Shown here in pieces: positions 16,424 to 27,007 of a DNA stretch of 64,000 bases. Every line of letters starts with the position of its first letter. Positions within the stretch are counted from its first letter, which is position 1. The stretch is taken from the NCBI GenBank assembly GCA_025358295.1, contig JANYJY010000024.1, forward strand, positions 1 through 64,000, given 5' to 3'. The notes below the pieces were generated by a model. The model was not told where the DNA came from. It ran no database searches and saw nothing but the letters and a program-made list of their open reading frames with translations. This DNA comes from Gammaproteobacteria bacterium. GTDB lineage: Bacteria; Pseudomonadota; Gammaproteobacteria; Steroidobacterales; Steroidobacteraceae. A program made the position numbers and the translations under genes.

Positions 16424-17055
16424 CGCCGCACCGGCAAATTGCGCGCCGCCAACTGATCGCGAAGTGCGCGCATGGCAATGCCGCGATGACTGAGCCGGTT
16501 TTTGTGCGGCGGGTCGAGTTCGGCTGCCGACAGCCCGAGCTCGGGCAGCCAAAAATAGGAATCGTAGCCGAACCCGCCCGTGCCTCGCGGTGAGTCGAGA
16601 ATGACTCCTTGCCAGTGTGCCTCGGCGGTCAATGGCGCGGCATCCATGGCTCCGTCGACGAAAGCCAAGGCGCATCGGTAGCGAGCGCCGCGTCGTTCAC
16701 GGGGCACGCCCGCCATAGCGATCATGAGTTTGGCATTGTTGGCCGCATCGTCCGCACCCAGCCCGGCATAGCGGGCCGAGAAAATTCCCGGCGCGCCGCC
16801 CAACGCGTCGACTTCGAGCCCGGAATCGTCGGCGATGGCGGCCGCGCCCGACGCCGCGGCATGCCTGGCCTTGAGCAGTGCGTTCTCGAGAAAGCTCGCG
16901 CCGGTCTCCTCGGCCGGAACTACGTTGATGTCGCGCTGGCTGCAGATCTCGAACGGCAAATCAGCCAGCAACGCGCGAAACTCACGTAACTTCCCGGGGT
17001 TGCTGGTGGCGACAATGAGTTGCCTACGCGGCACGTGCGCTGAGCTGAGCCGCAT
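16420..17055 (-). CDS. rdgB: RdgB/HAM1 non-canonical purine NTP pyrophosphatase
   Basis: Hydrolyses dITP, ITP and XTP, cleaning the nucleotide pool. Motifs are [13 protein letters not shown] near the N-terminus, [24 protein letters not shown] (in two parts, metal and base pocket), GFGYDSYFW and KNRLSHRG. The start is uncertain: the ATG at 17053-17055 gives 211 aa, and the GTG at 17032-17034 gives 204 aa. Both overlap the rph end and neither has a clear Shine-Dalgarno. It sits in the operon PP2C-rph-rdgB-hemW, all overlapping. Confidence 0.93.
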   Translation of the reverse strand: MRLSSAHVPRRQLIVATSNPGKLREFRALLADLPFEICSQRDINVVPAEETGASFLENALLKARHAAASGAAAIADDSGLEVDALGGAPGIFSARYAGLGADDAANNAKLMIAMAGVPRERRGARYRCALAFVDGAMDAAPLTAEAHWQGVILDSPRGTGGFGYDSYFWLPELGLSAAELDPPHKNRLSHRGIAMRALRDQLAARNLPVRR

Positions 17056-17746
17056 GCAGGAGAGCAATGCCGGAGGAGGCAAGGTCGAGCAATTGGTCGA
17101 GTTCGTGACGGCGAAAGGCATGACCTTCGGCGGTACCCTGCACTTCAACGAAGGCGCCGCCGCTGTTCATGACCACGTTCATATCCGTCTCTGCGTTCGA
17201 GTCCTCGGCATAATCCAAGTCCAGCACGGGCGTACCGCGGTAGATGCCTACGGATACCGCGGCGACCTGCCCATGCAAGGGATTGGCGTTGATGGCACGC
17301 CTCTTGAGGAGGGTGTCGACCGCGTCCGCAAGGGCGACATAGCCACCGGTAATGGCCGCCGTTCGCGTGCCGCCGTCCGCTTGCAGCACATCGCAATCGA
17401 TGGTCACAGTGCGCTCACCCAAAGCCTTGAGATCCACCACCGCCCGAAGGGCGCGGCCTATCAAGCGCTGAATCTCCTGGGTGCGGCCGGTCTGCTTGCC
17501 GCGGGCGGCTTCGCGCCCCGAACGCGTGTGGGTCGCGCGCGGCAACATACCGTACTCGGCGGTCACCCAGCCCTGACCCTGGCCGCGCAGAAAGGGCGGC
17601 ACGCCGTCCTCTATGCTGGCGGTGCAGAGCACGCGCGTCGCGCCGAATCCCACCAACACCGAGCCCTCCGCATGCTTGGTGTAGCCGCGGTCGAAACTCA
17701 CGCTGCGCAATTGGTCCGGCGCCCTGCCGCTTGGCCGAATACTCAT
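17024..17746 (-). CDS. rph: Ribonuclease PH
   Basis: 240-aa phosphorolytic 3'-5' exoribonuclease trimming tRNA 3' ends. Visible motifs are [59 protein letters not shown] and the metal/phosphate site [17 protein letters not shown]. Length is standard. Its ATG overlaps the upstream phosphatase stop as ATGA (17743-17746), and its 3' end overlaps rdgB. Confidence 0.97.
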   Translation of the reverse strand: MSIRPSGRAPDQLRSVSFDRGYTKHAEGSVLVGFGATRVLCTASIEDGVPPFLRGQGQGWVTAEYGMLPRATHTRSGREAARGKQTGRTQEIQRLIGRALRAVVDLKALGERTVTIDCDVLQADGGTRTAAITGGYVALADAVDTLLKRRAINANPLHGQVAAVSVGIYRGTPVLDLDYAEDSNAETDMNVVMNSGGAFVEVQGTAEGHAFRRHELDQLLDLASSGIALLHAAQLSARAA

Positions 17747-18489
17747 GCTGCCCGCCAGCGCAGGGCCGCGGCGCTCGTGTTGTCGCTGTAGGGCGCAGAG
17801 GCTTCGACCGCCTGAGTGCCGAGGTCGGTCAACGTTTCACGCAAGGGCTTGCCGGCGGTCTGCGCGAAGCGCACGAAATCCGGATCCCGCAGGTTAGCCC
17901 ACAGGCCGTCGGTGCACAGCAACAGCACGTCGCCGGATTTCAGTTTGCGCCGGGTCGAGATGCTCATTTCAGGCAGCGCGGCGTCGCCGCCCAAACAACA
18001 CTCCACATAATTGCGCATGGGATGCCCGTGAACCTCGGCTTCGGTGATCAAGCCCTCGCGCAGCAACACTTCGACGTGACTGTGATCGCGGGTGCGCTCC
18101 AGCACCTGCGACTGTCGCAACTGATAGATGCGGCTGTCGCCGACATGCGCCCAATAAGCCGCGGAATCCTGCACCAGGCACAACGCGCATGTGGCGCGAG
18201 GGCGCGCTTCGACGCTCAGGCCCGTTCCCAGTTTGACAACTTCCTCATGCGCTCGGCCGAGCGACAAATGCAAGAATCCCAGCGGATCGAATACGGGATG
18301 CGGTGTCTGCCAAAACGCTTCGAGCAAGCTTGCAAGTGCCGTCTCGGCGGCGCGCGCGCCTTCCGCATGACCGCCCATGCCGTCTATGACGACCAACAGC
18401 ACTGCGTTATCGGCGGCCGCGATGGCGACTCTGTCCTGATTTTCTTCGCGGTGCCCGATGAGGCTGACGTCCGCGGTCTCGATCTGCAA
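17743..18489 (-). CDS. PP2C-family protein phosphatase
   Basis: 248-aa cytoplasmic serine/threonine phosphatase (Stp/PrpC type). PP2C metal-binding motifs are [10 protein letters not shown] (first Asp), [20 protein letters not shown] and LLLCTDGLW, with a late SDNTSA. No transmembrane helix and no partner Hanks kinase are in the window. It heads the minus-strand operon with rph, rdgB and hemW. A short 65-bp gap separates it from the divergent yicC, so the two units share a promoter region. Confidence 0.92.
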   Translation of the reverse strand: MQIETADVSLIGHREENQDRVAIAAADNAVLLVVIDGMGGHAEGARAAETALASLLEAFWQTPHPVFDPLGFLHLSLGRAHEEVVKLGTGLSVEARPRATCALCLVQDSAAYWAHVGDSRIYQLRQSQVLERTRDHSHVEVLLREGLITEAEVHGHPMRNYVECCLGGDAALPEMSISTRRKLKSGDVLLLCTDGLWANLRDPDFVRFAQTAGKPLRETLTDLGTQAVEASAPYSDNTSAAALRWRAA

Positions 18490-18554
18490 TGACTGCTCCC
18501 AAGCTTCTGATAAACTGATCTGTAGGATTATGGCCGATTTTAGCGCAGACCCCT

Positions 18555-19418
18555 ATGATTCGTAGCATGACCGGCTTTGCGCGACGCGAGCGCCAGTTCC
18601 CCTGGGGACTATTGGCCTGGGAATTGAAGACGGTGAATCATCGTTTTCTCGAGATGGGTTGCCGCTTACCCGAGGAATTCCGGGTCACCGAGGCCGAATT
18701 CCGCCAAACCATCTCGGCCTCGGTGCGCCGGGGCAAGGTCGAGTGTTCACTGCATTTTCGCCCCGCGATCGTCGCCGGCGCCATCGAGGTGGATGCCGAG
18801 CTGCTAGGTTCGCTCACCCTGAGGGCGCAGGAGATTGCCGCTCAGGCCGGCATGGCGGCGCGGATCGATGTGCTCGAGCTGCTGCGCTGGCCGGGCGTCA
18901 TCCGCGATGGCAGCCGCGACCACACCCCCATGATCGCCGCCGCGCATGCCTTGCTCGCCGACGCTCTGACGGAGCTCAGGCGCTTTCGCGACAGCGAGGG
19001 TGGCCGGCTCCGCGATGCGCTCGAGCAGCGCTGTGCGGGACTGGTCGAATTTGCCGCCCGCGTGACCGACCGGCTGCCCGAGGTGCGGGCGCGCATGCGC
19101 ACGAAACTGCTGGATCGAATTGCACAGCTGGTCAGCGACGTCGATCAAGAAAGGCTCGAGCAGGAATTGGCGATTCTCGCGCAGCGCCTGGATGTGGACG
19201 AGGAAATCGACCGGCTGCGCGGCCATGTCACCGAAGTGCGCAAGACCTTCGAGGGACCAGAGGCGGCCGGGCGTCGCCTGGATTTCCTGATGCAGGAGCT
19301 AAATCGCGAAGCGAACACCCTGTCGTCGAAGTCCCAAGACATAGAAACCACGCGAGCGGCAGTCGATATGAAAGTATTGATCGAGCAGATGCGCGAGCAA
19401 GTGCAGAACATCGAGTAG
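18555..19418 (+). CDS. yicC: YicC/YloC-family endoribonuclease
   Basis: 287-aa protein beginning IRSMTGFARRE, the hallmark of the YicC N-terminal domain. The C-terminal DUF1732 region is VRKTFEGPEAAGRRLDFLMQ followed by NREANTLSSKS. Family members act as endoribonucleases (E. coli YicC targets the sRNA RyhB). It is followed by gmk after 6 nt, a conserved pairing. Confidence 0.95.
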   Translation: MIRSMTGFARRERQFPWGLLAWELKTVNHRFLEMGCRLPEEFRVTEAEFRQTISASVRRGKVECSLHFRPAIVAGAIEVDAELLGSLTLRAQEIAAQAGMAARIDVLELLRWPGVIRDGSRDHTPMIAAAHALLADALTELRRFRDSEGGRLRDALEQRCAGLVEFAARVTDRLPEVRARMRTKLLDRIAQLVSDVDQERLEQELAILAQRLDVDEEIDRLRGHVTEVRKTFEGPEAAGRRLDFLMQELNREANTLSSKSQDIETTRAAVDMKVLIEQMREQVQNIE

Positions 19419-19424
19419 CGATCG

Positions 19425-20045
19425 ATGCAGCGTGGCCGTCTGTACGTAATTTCTGCACCCTCAGGTGCGGGCAAGACGAGCTTGGTGAAGGCTTTGATGG
19501 AGCGCGAGCCGCGCATTCGCTTTTCCGTCTCGTACACCACGCGCAAGCCCCGCCCGAATGAGGTTCCCGGCCGCGACTATCATTTCGTGACCCTGGAGCG
19601 TTTCTCCGAAATGGTCGCCAACCACGAATTCCTCGAGCACGCGCAGGTGTTCGACAATTGCTACGGCACCGGGGTGCGGACGGTCGAGGGAGCGCTGACG
19701 AACGGCGAACATTTGCTGCTGGAAATCGACTGGCAGGGCGCCGACCAAGTGAGGGCTCGTCTGCCGGAGGCATGCAGTATTTTCATCCTGCCGCCCTCGC
19801 GCGGCGCCTTGGAGCAGAGGCTGCGGGCCCGCAGCACCGACTCGGACGCAGTGATCGAGCGCAGGCTCAAGGATGCGGCGCAGGATCTGACCCATTGGGG
19901 CGATTTTAACTACGTGGTGATCAACGACCGCTTCGAGCAGGCGCTCGCCGATTTGCAGGCCATCGTGGAGGATCGCGGCAGCCACCTAGCCGCGCACCGG
20001 CCCGAAGTCAACGGCCTGACGGCCGCGCTGCTGCATACGGACTAG
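19425..20045 (+). CDS. gmk: Guanylate kinase
   Basis: 206-aa enzyme phosphorylating GMP to GDP. The P-loop is SAPSGAGKTSL (residues 10-20). The GMP-binding segment SVSYTTRKPRPNEVPGRDYH and the lid region with RLRARSTDSD are intact. It is 6 nt after yicC and upstream of rpoZ-spoT, the usual gammaproteobacterial order that links GTP supply with ppGpp metabolism. Confidence 0.97.
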   Translation: MQRGRLYVISAPSGAGKTSLVKALMEREPRIRFSVSYTTRKPRPNEVPGRDYHFVTLERFSEMVANHEFLEHAQVFDNCYGTGVRTVEGALTNGEHLLLEIDWQGADQVRARLPEACSIFILPPSRGALEQRLRARSTDSDAVIERRLKDAAQDLTHWGDFNYVVINDRFEQALADLQAIVEDRGSHLAAHRPEVNGLTAALLHTD

Positions 20046-20130
20046 GGGTTCACCCGTCGGGCGGACGGGAATTGGCCAGAACTCGGGATTTACTGCTATC
20101 CTTACAATCCCTTCAATGGAACCCTAGAGT

Positions 20131-20409
20131 ATGGCGCGTATCACGGTCGAAGACTGTCTGCAGAACGAACCCAATCTATTCAACCTGGTGTTGCTGGCCG
20201 CGAAGCGCGCCCGGCGCCTGGCCAACGGGGCGGAAGCCACCGTGGAATGGGAAAACGACAAGCCGACGGTAGTGGCGCTGCGCGAGATTGCCGCCGGAAA
20301 TATCACGCTCGAGATGTTGGAAGAGCCCGAAGAACCGGTGCAACAGCCGGTGAGCGAGCTGGACATGCCGTCGGATTTCCGTGCGCCGCAACTCGGCCTT
20401 GGGGACTAA
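20131..20409 (+). CDS. rpoZ: RNA polymerase omega subunit
   Basis: 92-aa subunit starting [20 protein letters not shown], with the core [12 protein letters not shown]. It promotes assembly of the beta' subunit and contributes to the ppGpp site. The 85-nt gap upstream contains an extended -10-like TGCTATCCT near 20093-20101, so it may have its own promoter in addition to read-through from gmk. spoT follows after 27 nt. Confidence 0.97.
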   Translation: MARITVEDCLQNEPNLFNLVLLAAKRARRLANGAEATVEWENDKPTVVALREIAAGNITLEMLEEPEEPVQQPVSELDMPSDFRAPQLGLGD

Positions 20410-20436
20410 ACAAGACCGGCTAACCCAAGAGCGACG

Positions 20437-22596
20437 ATGGACTATGCGTCTTCCATACTCGGTTTTCTACCCGGTGGAAGGCGCTCCACCGGGATCAGCC
20501 AGCTCTTAGAAAAACTCGAAGCCTATCTGTCGCCCGCCCAAGTGGAGCGGGTGCGCGAAGCCTATGAATTCGGCGCAGAAAAACACCGCGGACAGAAACG
20601 CGTCTCGGGCGAACCCTACATCACCCACCCGGTCGCGGTGGCCGATATTCTCGCCGACCTGCGCCTGGACGCCGATACGCTGGTCGCAGCGATTTTGCAC
20701 GACGTCATCGAAGACACGCCGACGGCCAAGGCGGAAATAGCCTCGATCTTCGGACAGGTGGTCGCCGAGCTGGTCGACGGCGTCAGCAAGCTGGACCAGA
20801 TTCAATTCAAGAATCGGCAGGAGGCGCAGGCCGAAAGTTTCCGCAAAATGCTGCTGGCCATGGTGCGCGACATCCGCGTGATCATGGTCAAGCTCGCGGA
20901 TCGCATGCACAACATGCGCACCCTCGGCGTCATGCCGCCGGTGAAGCGCCGCCGCAGCGCGCGCGAAACGCTGGAAATCTACGCGCCCATAGCCGAACGC
21001 CTCGGCCTTTACGCGGTCAAGCTCGAACTCGAAGACCTGGGTTTCAGGGCCCTATATCCGTACCGCTACAAGGTGCTGGAGCGCGAGCTGAAACGCGCGC
21101 GCGGCAATCAAAAAGAATTCATCGGCAAGATCTCGGAGACTTTCAAGGGCGCGCTCAAGAAGGCCGAGATCATGGGCGGAGTGGAAGGCCGCGAGAAGCA
21201 TCTGTACAGCATTTACAAAAAAATGCAGAACAAGGGCATCTCCCTCAACGAGATGGTCGACGTCTACGGTTTTCGGATCATTGTCGACAGTGCCGACACC
21301 TGCTACCGCTGTTTGGGTTTGGTGCATAGCGTCTACAAGCCCATGCCGGGACGCTTCAAGGACTACATCGCCATTCCGCGCGTCAACGGCTATCAATCCC
21401 TGCACACCACCTTGTTCGGGCCCAACGGCATACCCATCGAAGTGCAGATTCGCTCGGAGCAAATGCATAGGGTCGCGGAATCCGGCATCGCCGCGCACTG
21501 GAAATACAAGTCGGGCGGCGACACTTTCGGCGGCATCGAACACGATCGCGCGCGCGAATGGCTGGCTAGTCTGGTGCAAATTCAAGAGGGCGGCAGCTCC
21601 GAGGAGTTCCTCGAGAGCGTCAAGGTCGATCTGTTCCCGGACAAGGTGTACGTGTTCACGCCGAAGGGAAAAATATTGCGCCTGCCAAGCGGCTCCACCA
21701 CGGTGGACTTTGCCTACGCCATTCACACCGACGTCGGCAATCGTTGCGTGGCGGCGAAGGTCGACCGGCGTCTGGTGCCGCTGCGTACGCCCCTGCGCAA
21801 CGGACAGACGGTCGAAATCATTACCGCGAAGGGCGCAACGCCGAATCCCTCTTGGTCGAGTTTCTTGGTGACCGCCAAGGCGCGCGCTGCGATACGCACC
21901 TACCTGAAAAATCTCAAGCGCGGCGAAGCGCTGGAACTGGGCAGGCGGCTGCTAGGTCTGGCGCTCGAGGAATTTTCGCTGAATCTGAAGAAGATTCCCT
22001 CCGCGGACATCGAGGCGGTGGTCAAGGAGCTGCACCTCCGAGACGCCGACGAGTTATACGAGAAGATCGGCTTGGGCGAGCGCCTGGCGCCGTTGGTCGC
22101 ACGCCGGCTGCAACCGGTGCGCGACGCCGCAGAGCATCCTGGAGTACATAGCGGACCGCTGATGATCGCGGGTACCGAGGGACTTTTGGTAACCTACGCG
22201 CGCTGTTGCTTTCCCATTCCCAACGATCCCATCATGGCTTACTTGAGCGCCGGCCGCGGCGTGATGATTCACCGCCAGAATTGCGGTAACCTCGCCGAGT
22301 ACCGCAAGCAGCCGGACAAGTGGCTGTCGGTTGCTTGGGAGGCGACCGAAGGGCGCTTGTTCAGTTGCGAAATCCAGCTTGAAATCAACAACCGGGTGGG
22401 TGTGCTCGCGGCCGTCGCCTCCAGCATTGCAGGTACCGAAACAAATATCGATCAGGTGTCCTTGGAGGAACGCGACGTGAACAGCTCCTCGCTCAAATTT
22501 CAGCTCCAAGTGCGCGATCGCAAGCATCTGGCGCAAGTGATCAAGACCATCCGGCGCATGCCGGACGTGCAGCGCGTCTATCGAACCCTAGCCTGA
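20437..22596 (+). CDS. spoT: SpoT/Rel, bifunctional (p)ppGpp synthetase/hydrolase
   Basis: 719-aa stringent-response enzyme. The hydrolase HD domain (about residues 45-200) has [11 protein letters not shown] and LHDVIEDT. The synthetase domain (about 245-370) has [19 protein letters not shown] and [21 protein letters not shown] domain (about 400-465) and a C-terminal ACT domain (about 640-715) follow. Intact HDVIED supports hydrolase activity. Synthetase strength cannot be judged from sequence alone. The gene order rpoZ-spoT-ridA-recG is conserved. Confidence 0.96.
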   Translation: MDYASSILGFLPGGRRSTGISQLLEKLEAYLSPAQVERVREAYEFGAEKHRGQKRVSGEPYITHPVAVADILADLRLDADTLVAAILHDVIEDTPTAKAEIASIFGQVVAELVDGVSKLDQIQFKNRQEAQAESFRKMLLAMVRDIRVIMVKLADRMHNMRTLGVMPPVKRRRSARETLEIYAPIAERLGLYAVKLELEDLGFRALYPYRYKVLERELKRARGNQKEFIGKISETFKGALKKAEIMGGVEGREKHLYSIYKKMQNKGISLNEMVDVYGFRIIVDSADTCYRCLGLVHSVYKPMPGRFKDYIAIPRVNGYQSLHTTLFGPNGIPIEVQIRSEQMHRVAESGIAAHWKYKSGGDTFGGIEHDRAREWLASLVQIQEGGSSEEFLESVKVDLFPDKVYVFTPKGKILRLPSGSTTVDFAYAIHTDVGNRCVAAKVDRRLVPLRTPLRNGQTVEIITAKGATPNPSWSSFLVTAKARAAIRTYLKNLKRGEALELGRRLLGLALEEFSLNLKKIPSADIEAVVKELHLRDADELYEKIGLGERLAPLVARRLQPVRDAAEHPGVHSGPLMIAGTEGLLVTYARCCFPIPNDPIMAYLSAGRGVMIHRQNCGNLAEYRKQPDKWLSVAWEATEGRLFSCEIQLEINNRVGVLAAVASSIAGTETNIDQVSLEERDVNSSSLKFQLQVRDRKHLAQVIKTIRRMPDVQRVYRTLA

Positions 22597-22607
22597 ACTT
22601 AAGGACT

Positions 22608-22988
22608 ATGACCAAACAAATCATTTCGACGCCGAATGCGCCTGCCGCCATCGGCACTTATTCGCAGGCCGTGCGGGTGGGCAACATCATCTGGGTGTCC
22701 GGTCAGATTCCGCTCGATCCCGTCACCAAGGAATTGGTCAAGGGCGACATCGAGGCGCAGGTGCGGCAGGTGTTCGAGAATCTCAAAGCCATCGTCCTCG
22801 CCGCCGGCGCAAGCTTTGACGACGTCGTGAAGGCAACGGTGTTCCTGATCGATCTCTCTCACTTCGCACTCGTCAATAAGATTATGGCCGAGTACTTTGG
22901 CGAGCCGTATCCCGCGCGGGCTGCGGTGGGCGTGGCTTCGCTGCCGCGCGGCGCGCAGGTCGAAGTGGAGTGCATCGTCGCTCTGTGA
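22608..22988 (+). CDS. ridA: RidA family enamine/imine deaminase
   Basis: 126-aa trimeric protein that hydrolyses reactive 2-aminoacrylate-type intermediates. Motifs are [40 protein letters not shown] and [20 protein letters not shown], which contains the catalytic arginine. Its stop overlaps the recG start as GTGA. Confidence 0.96.
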   Translation: MTKQIISTPNAPAAIGTYSQAVRVGNIIWVSGQIPLDPVTKELVKGDIEAQVRQVFENLKAIVLAAGASFDDVVKATVFLIDLSHFALVNKIMAEYFGEPYPARAAVGVASLPRGAQVEVECIVAL

Positions 22989-25075
22989 CCGAGCCCTCCA
23001 AGATCGAGCCCAAGCCGGTCACGGTGCTGCGCGGCGTCGGCGAGGCGCTTGCCCTGCGCCTGGGCGCGCTGGGCGTAGAAACCACCGAGGATCTCTTGTT
23101 CCTTTTGCCCTTGCGGTACGAGGATCGCACGCGCGTGGTGCCGTTGGGAGAGTTGCGCGCCGGCCAGCGCGCGGCGGTGGAAGGCGAAGTGCTGCTCACC
23201 GAGGTGGTGTTTCGTGGGCGCCGGCAGATGTTGTGCAAGATCGCCGACGGCTCCGGTTTTTTAACATTGCGATTCTTCTATTTCACCGCCCAGCAACAAA
23301 GCGGTCTGGCTCGCGGCGCGCGCATTCGGTGTTTCGGCGAGGCGCGCCGCGGCCCTCTGGGACTGGAAATTGTGCACCCTGAATATCGGCGCATAGACCC
23401 GAACGCCGTGGCAACCACGGAAGATCATCTGACGCCGATTTATCCGCTCACCGAAGGAGTGACCCAGGGTCGCCTGCGCATGTTGGTCGGCATGGCGCTC
23501 GATCAGCGCAAGGCGGCGGAGGTCGAGGATTGGCTGCCGGCAGCCGTGTTGGCCGACTCGCAACTACCCTCCTTGCATCAGGCCTTGCTCTATGTTCATC
23601 GACCGCCGGCTGAGGCTCCCGTGGATTTGCTGCTGAGCGGGCGTCATCCGGCGCAGCGCCGCCTGGCGTTTGAAGAATTGCTCGCACATCAGTTGTCGCT
23701 GAAGCTGTTGCGGCAACGCATTCAAAGCGATCCGGGCTGGCCGTTGGATTCGAACGGCGCCTTGAAGGCCGATTTGCAGGCGGCGCTGCCGTTCCGTTTG
23801 ACCAAGGCTCAGGACCGCACGCTGCTCGAGATCGAGCGCGACTTGCAGCTGAACAAACCCATGCTGCGGCTGGTGCAGGGAGATGTGGGCTGCGGCAAGA
23901 CTTTGGTGGCGGCGCTGGCCGCATGCCATGCCGTGCAAATGGGCCGGCAGGTGGCCCTGATGGCGCCGACCGAATTGCTGGCCGATCAACATGCGCAGAA
24001 TTTTCGGCGCTGGTTCGAACCCTTAGGGATAGCCGTGGCGATTCTGACCGGGCGACTCACCGGCAAGGCGCGCAGCGCAGTCTTGGACGGAATTCGCGCA
24101 GGTCATGCAGCCATCGTCGTCGGTACCCACGCATTGTTTCAGGAGAGCGTGGAATTCTCATCTCTCGCCTTGGTCATCGTCGACGAACAGCATCGCTTCG
24201 GCGTACACCAGCGTTTGAGTTTACGCGAGAAGGGCGCCCAGGGCGGCCACCAGCCGCATCAATTGATCATGACCGCGACGCCCATTCCGCGCACTCTGGC
24301 CATGACAGCCTATGCCGATCTGGATGTGTCCGTCATCGATGAATTGCCTCCCGGCCGCACACCCGTAAAAACCGTGGTCCTGGCGGAGACCCGCCGCGAT
24401 GAGGTGGTGCAGCGAATTCGAACCGCCTGTCTTGAAGGCCGGCAGACGTACTGGGTGTGCCCGCTCATCGATGAATCCGCGGAAATGCCCTATCAGGCGG
24501 CGGAGGAAACGGCGACCGCTTTGGGTGGCGCACTGCCCGAGCTTTCCGTCGGCCTGGTGCACGGTCGCATGCCGGCCGCGGCAAAGGAGAACACGATGCG
24601 GCGCTTCAAGGAGGGCAAGATTCAACTGCTGGTGGCGACCACGGTGATCGAGGTCGGCGTCGACGTGCCGAATGCCACCCTGATGGTCATCGAAAACGCG
24701 GAACGCATGGGTCTGGCCCAATTGCACCAACTACGCGGCCGGGTCGGCCGTGGAAGTCACGCCAGCTCCTGTCTGTTGCTGTATCGCGCACCTTTGTCGC
24801 CCCTGGCTCGCCAGCGCCTGGCGGTCATGCGCGACACCAATGACGGCTTCGAAGTCGCACGGCGCGATCTGGAATTGCGCGGACCTGGTGAATTGCTGGG
24901 AACTCGTCAGACGGGTCTCGCGCAGATGCGGGTGGCAGATTTGCTGCGTGACGCCGATTTGCTGCCCCGGGTGCAGATTGCGGCGGACGCCATGCTGCAC
25001 GATTGGCCACTGCATGTGGCGGCCCTCATCCGGCGTTGGGTGGGCCATGCGGAGCAATACGGCCGCGTCGGGTAG
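22985..25075 (+). CDS. recG: RecG, branched-DNA helicase
   Basis: 696-aa superfamily 2 helicase that remodels stalled forks and Holliday junctions. The wedge/OB domain (about 55-160) has [10 protein letters not shown]. Helicase motifs include Walker [14 protein letters not shown], motif [40 protein letters not shown] and QLRGRVGRG. The GTG at 22985 is chosen since it forms a GTGA overlap with ridA; an upstream in-frame start at 22970 would lie inside ridA. Confidence 0.97.
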   Translation: MTEPSKIEPKPVTVLRGVGEALALRLGALGVETTEDLLFLLPLRYEDRTRVVPLGELRAGQRAAVEGEVLLTEVVFRGRRQMLCKIADGSGFLTLRFFYFTAQQQSGLARGARIRCFGEARRGPLGLEIVHPEYRRIDPNAVATTEDHLTPIYPLTEGVTQGRLRMLVGMALDQRKAAEVEDWLPAAVLADSQLPSLHQALLYVHRPPAEAPVDLLLSGRHPAQRRLAFEELLAHQLSLKLLRQRIQSDPGWPLDSNGALKADLQAALPFRLTKAQDRTLLEIERDLQLNKPMLRLVQGDVGCGKTLVAALAACHAVQMGRQVALMAPTELLADQHAQNFRRWFEPLGIAVAILTGRLTGKARSAVLDGIRAGHAAIVVGTHALFQESVEFSSLALVIVDEQHRFGVHQRLSLREKGAQGGHQPHQLIMTATPIPRTLAMTAYADLDVSVIDELPPGRTPVKTVVLAETRRDEVVQRIRTACLEGRQTYWVCPLIDESAEMPYQAAEETATALGGALPELSVGLVHGRMPAAAKENTMRRFKEGKIQLLVATTVIEVGVDVPNATLMVIENAERMGLAQLHQLRGRVGRGSHASSCLLLYRAPLSPLARQRLAVMRDTNDGFEVARRDLELRGPGELLGTRQTGLAQMRVADLLRDADLLPRVQIAADAMLHDWPLHVAALIRRWVGHAEQYGRVG

Positions 25076-25083
25076 AATGAGCC

Positions 25084-25644
25084 ATGACCCAGGGCAAACC
25101 CTTTTCGGTGGATTCGGTTCAATGGCTGCCCGCGGAGCGATTGGGCCAATTGAACATGGATTCGCAGATACGCTCCTGGCTGATCGCCAAGGGTCTGCTG
25201 ACTTTGCGCATGAAAGCCGTCTGCGGCGAGCGATTTTCCGTGCACCTCGTGGATCAATGGACCGGCCTGCTCAGCGCCGCGCACAAGACGGCGCTGCGCT
25301 GCCCCGACAACGCCGGCTTGTTTAGGGATGTTGAGATGGCCCGCGGCGATCAAGTGTGGGTATTCGCACAAACCGTCATTCCGGACTCCACTCTGTCCGC
25401 CCATCCATGGCTGGCCGAACTGGGCGATTCTTCTCTGAGCGAAACTTTGAGCGATTTATCCGGGGTCGAACGCAGCTCCTATGAATATGCATGGCTGCCG
25501 GTGGCCGAAGCTGTGACCGCCCGCGCATTGCGCGATGCAGAAATCAAGCCGGCCGGCCTTTGGGCGCGCCGTTGGCGGGTGGCGCTGCGCGGCACGCCGC
25601 TGTTGATGCAGGAGCTATTCTTGCCCTCCATGGGCCGCGTCTAA
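25084..25644 (+). CDS. ubiC: Chorismate pyruvate-lyase
   Basis: 186-aa enzyme making 4-hydroxybenzoate from chorismate, the first step of ubiquinone synthesis. Family features include SWLIAKGLLTLRM, SYEYAWLPV and the C-terminal ELFLPS bearing the conserved catalytic glutamate. It directly precedes ubiA, whose enzyme uses its product. A TAGAAT hexamer ends only five bases before the ATG, so any transcript made from it would be leaderless. Confidence 0.9.
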   Translation: MTQGKPFSVDSVQWLPAERLGQLNMDSQIRSWLIAKGLLTLRMKAVCGERFSVHLVDQWTGLLSAAHKTALRCPDNAGLFRDVEMARGDQVWVFAQTVIPDSTLSAHPWLAELGDSSLSETLSDLSGVERSSYEYAWLPVAEAVTARALRDAEIKPAGLWARRWRVALRGTPLLMQELFLPSMGRV

Positions 25645-25656
25645 GGCGCCTTCCGC

Positions 25657-26628
25657 GTGCGGCTCCCGCAGTCAGGGGATGAGTTGCTCCAGCGAATCGC
25701 GGAACGCTGGCGTTGGATGGTCTATCGGGTACGATTTCATCCGTTCACCACTCACGAGCTGCCGAGAATTCTCGGCGGGTTATGGGATTATGCGCGGCTG
25801 ATGCGCTTGGACCGGCCGATCGGCATCTGGCTGTTGCTCTGGCCGACGTTGTGGGCACTGTGGATCAGCAGCCGCGGCAAACCCGACCCTCGCATATTCA
25901 TTATCTTCGCGGCGGGAACTGTTCTCATGCGCTCCGCCGGCTGCGCCATCAACGACTACGCCGATCGCAGCTTCGATCCGCACGTGGCCCGCACCAAGGA
26001 TCGCCCCGTGGCGGCGGGACGCATTTCCACCCTGGAAGCCCTGGTGCTGTTTGCCGTGCTGTCCCTGACCGCCTTGATGCTCGCGCTGCAATTGAACAAG
26101 TCGACGCTGCTGCTGGCGGTGGCGGGTGGATTTCTCGCGATCAGCTACCCCTTCGTCAAACGTTTTTTGCCGGTGCCCCAGATGTACCTCGGAGTGACAT
26201 TCGGCTGGGGTATTCCGATGGCATTCGAAGCGCAGTACGAACAAGTACCGCGGGTGGCGTGGCTGTTGCTGCTGGCCAATGTGCTATGGGTCACGGTGTA
26301 CGACACCATGTATGCCATGGTCGATCGGGACGACGACGTCAAGATCGGCGTGCGCTCCACCGCCATTCTGTTCGGCGATTCGGACCGCCACATCATCGCC
26401 GTACTGCAAGTCATGACCTTGCTGTCCCTGTATCTCGTCGGACGCATGATTCACATGGGCCATTGGTTCGATGCCGGCTTGTTGGCGGGTGCCGGATTCT
26501 TCGTTTATCAGCTGTGGTTGATCCGCGGCCGGGATCGCGACGCCTGCTTGCGCGCCTTTCTCAACAACAATTACTTCGGCATGGCCATCTTCATCGGCAT
26601 GGCGCTGGAATATCTGTTTGCGCGCTGA
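25657..26628 (+). CDS. ubiA: 4-hydroxybenzoate polyprenyltransferase
   Basis: Integral membrane prenyltransferase attaching the polyprenyl tail to 4-hydroxybenzoate. It has about eight or nine transmembrane helices. The two Asp-rich motifs are NDYADRSFDPHVARTKDRP and YDTMYAMVDRDDD. It starts with GTG in this reading (323 aa); an ATG at 25717 would give about 303 aa, closer to the usual length, so the start is uncertain. It lies 12 nt after ubiC. Confidence 0.95.
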   Translation: MRLPQSGDELLQRIAERWRWMVYRVRFHPFTTHELPRILGGLWDYARLMRLDRPIGIWLLLWPTLWALWISSRGKPDPRIFIIFAAGTVLMRSAGCAINDYADRSFDPHVARTKDRPVAAGRISTLEALVLFAVLSLTALMLALQLNKSTLLLAVAGGFLAISYPFVKRFLPVPQMYLGVTFGWGIPMAFEAQYEQVPRVAWLLLLANVLWVTVYDTMYAMVDRDDDVKIGVRSTAILFGDSDRHIIAVLQVMTLLSLYLVGRMIHMGHWFDAGLLAGAGFFVYQLWLIRGRDRDACLRAFLNNNYFGMAIFIGMALEYLFAR

Positions 26629-26896
26629 CCACGCACTGCTGATTGTGCTGGGAGCCGCCGTGGCCGCGTGCAGCCGCGATTCCGCGGACATCGCACCGCT
26701 ACGACTGCTGCACAGCCCTGCCATCAGCCGGCTCGATCCCGAGCAGTTAAGGTCACTGTCCATGGACTGCGAAAAATACCCACCCAAGGGGTGGGCCCGC
26801 GGCCGATACGATGCTGCGTATTGCGAAGCGGCGATAGCTGCCTGGTCCGATTCGCCCTTGCAAATGGTGATCTTGGAGCCCCCGCAGCCGCACTAG
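26618..26896 (+). CDS. Small putative lipoprotein, unknown function
   Basis: 92-aa reading frame starting TTG inside the end of ubiA (11-nt overlap); a GTG at 26645 is an alternative. The N-terminus LLIVLGAAVAAC ends in a lipobox-like AVAAC with Cys at residue 18. The mature part has a Cys-Glu-Lys-Tyr-Pro segment and KGWARGRYDAAYCEAAIAAW, with two further cysteines that could pair. I do not recognise a family. Codon use resembles the neighbours and the frame is clean, which supports a real gene. Confidence 0.55.
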   Translation: MRADHALLIVLGAAVAACSRDSADIAPLRLLHSPAISRLDPEQLRSLSMDCEKYPPKGWARGRYDAAYCEAAIAAWSDSPLQMVILEPPQPH

Positions 26897-26899
26897 TTC

Positions 26900-26932
26900 T
26901 CGTCAACCGGATCAGTCCTTCTTGGTTGACTA
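26900..26932 (+). promoter_or_regulatory. BirA operator upstream of bioBCD
   Basis: Inverted repeat TCGTCAACC - 15 nt - GGTTGACTA. The proteobacterial BirA site is TTGTnAACC-N14/16-GGTTnACAA; each half here matches at eight of nine positions and the spacer is right. It lies 76 nt before bioB and its right arm overlaps the -35 box of the predicted promoter. Biotinoyl-AMP-loaded BirA would be expected to block transcription. Confidence 0.78.
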
Positions 26933-26954
26933 AGAAAGCGCGGCATCGAATACT
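26926..26954 (+). promoter_or_regulatory. Predicted sigma70 promoter of bioBCD
   Basis: TTGACT (26926-26931, 5/6), exactly 17 nt, AATACT (26949-26954, 4/6). The predicted start is near 26961, leaving a leader of about 47 nt before bioB. The -35 box is part of the BirA operator's right arm. Confidence 0.6.
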
Positions 26955-27007
26955 CGCTGTCCCGCGGTCCGGCCAATCCGCCCGCATGACGTTCGGACAC
27001 CGATGGG

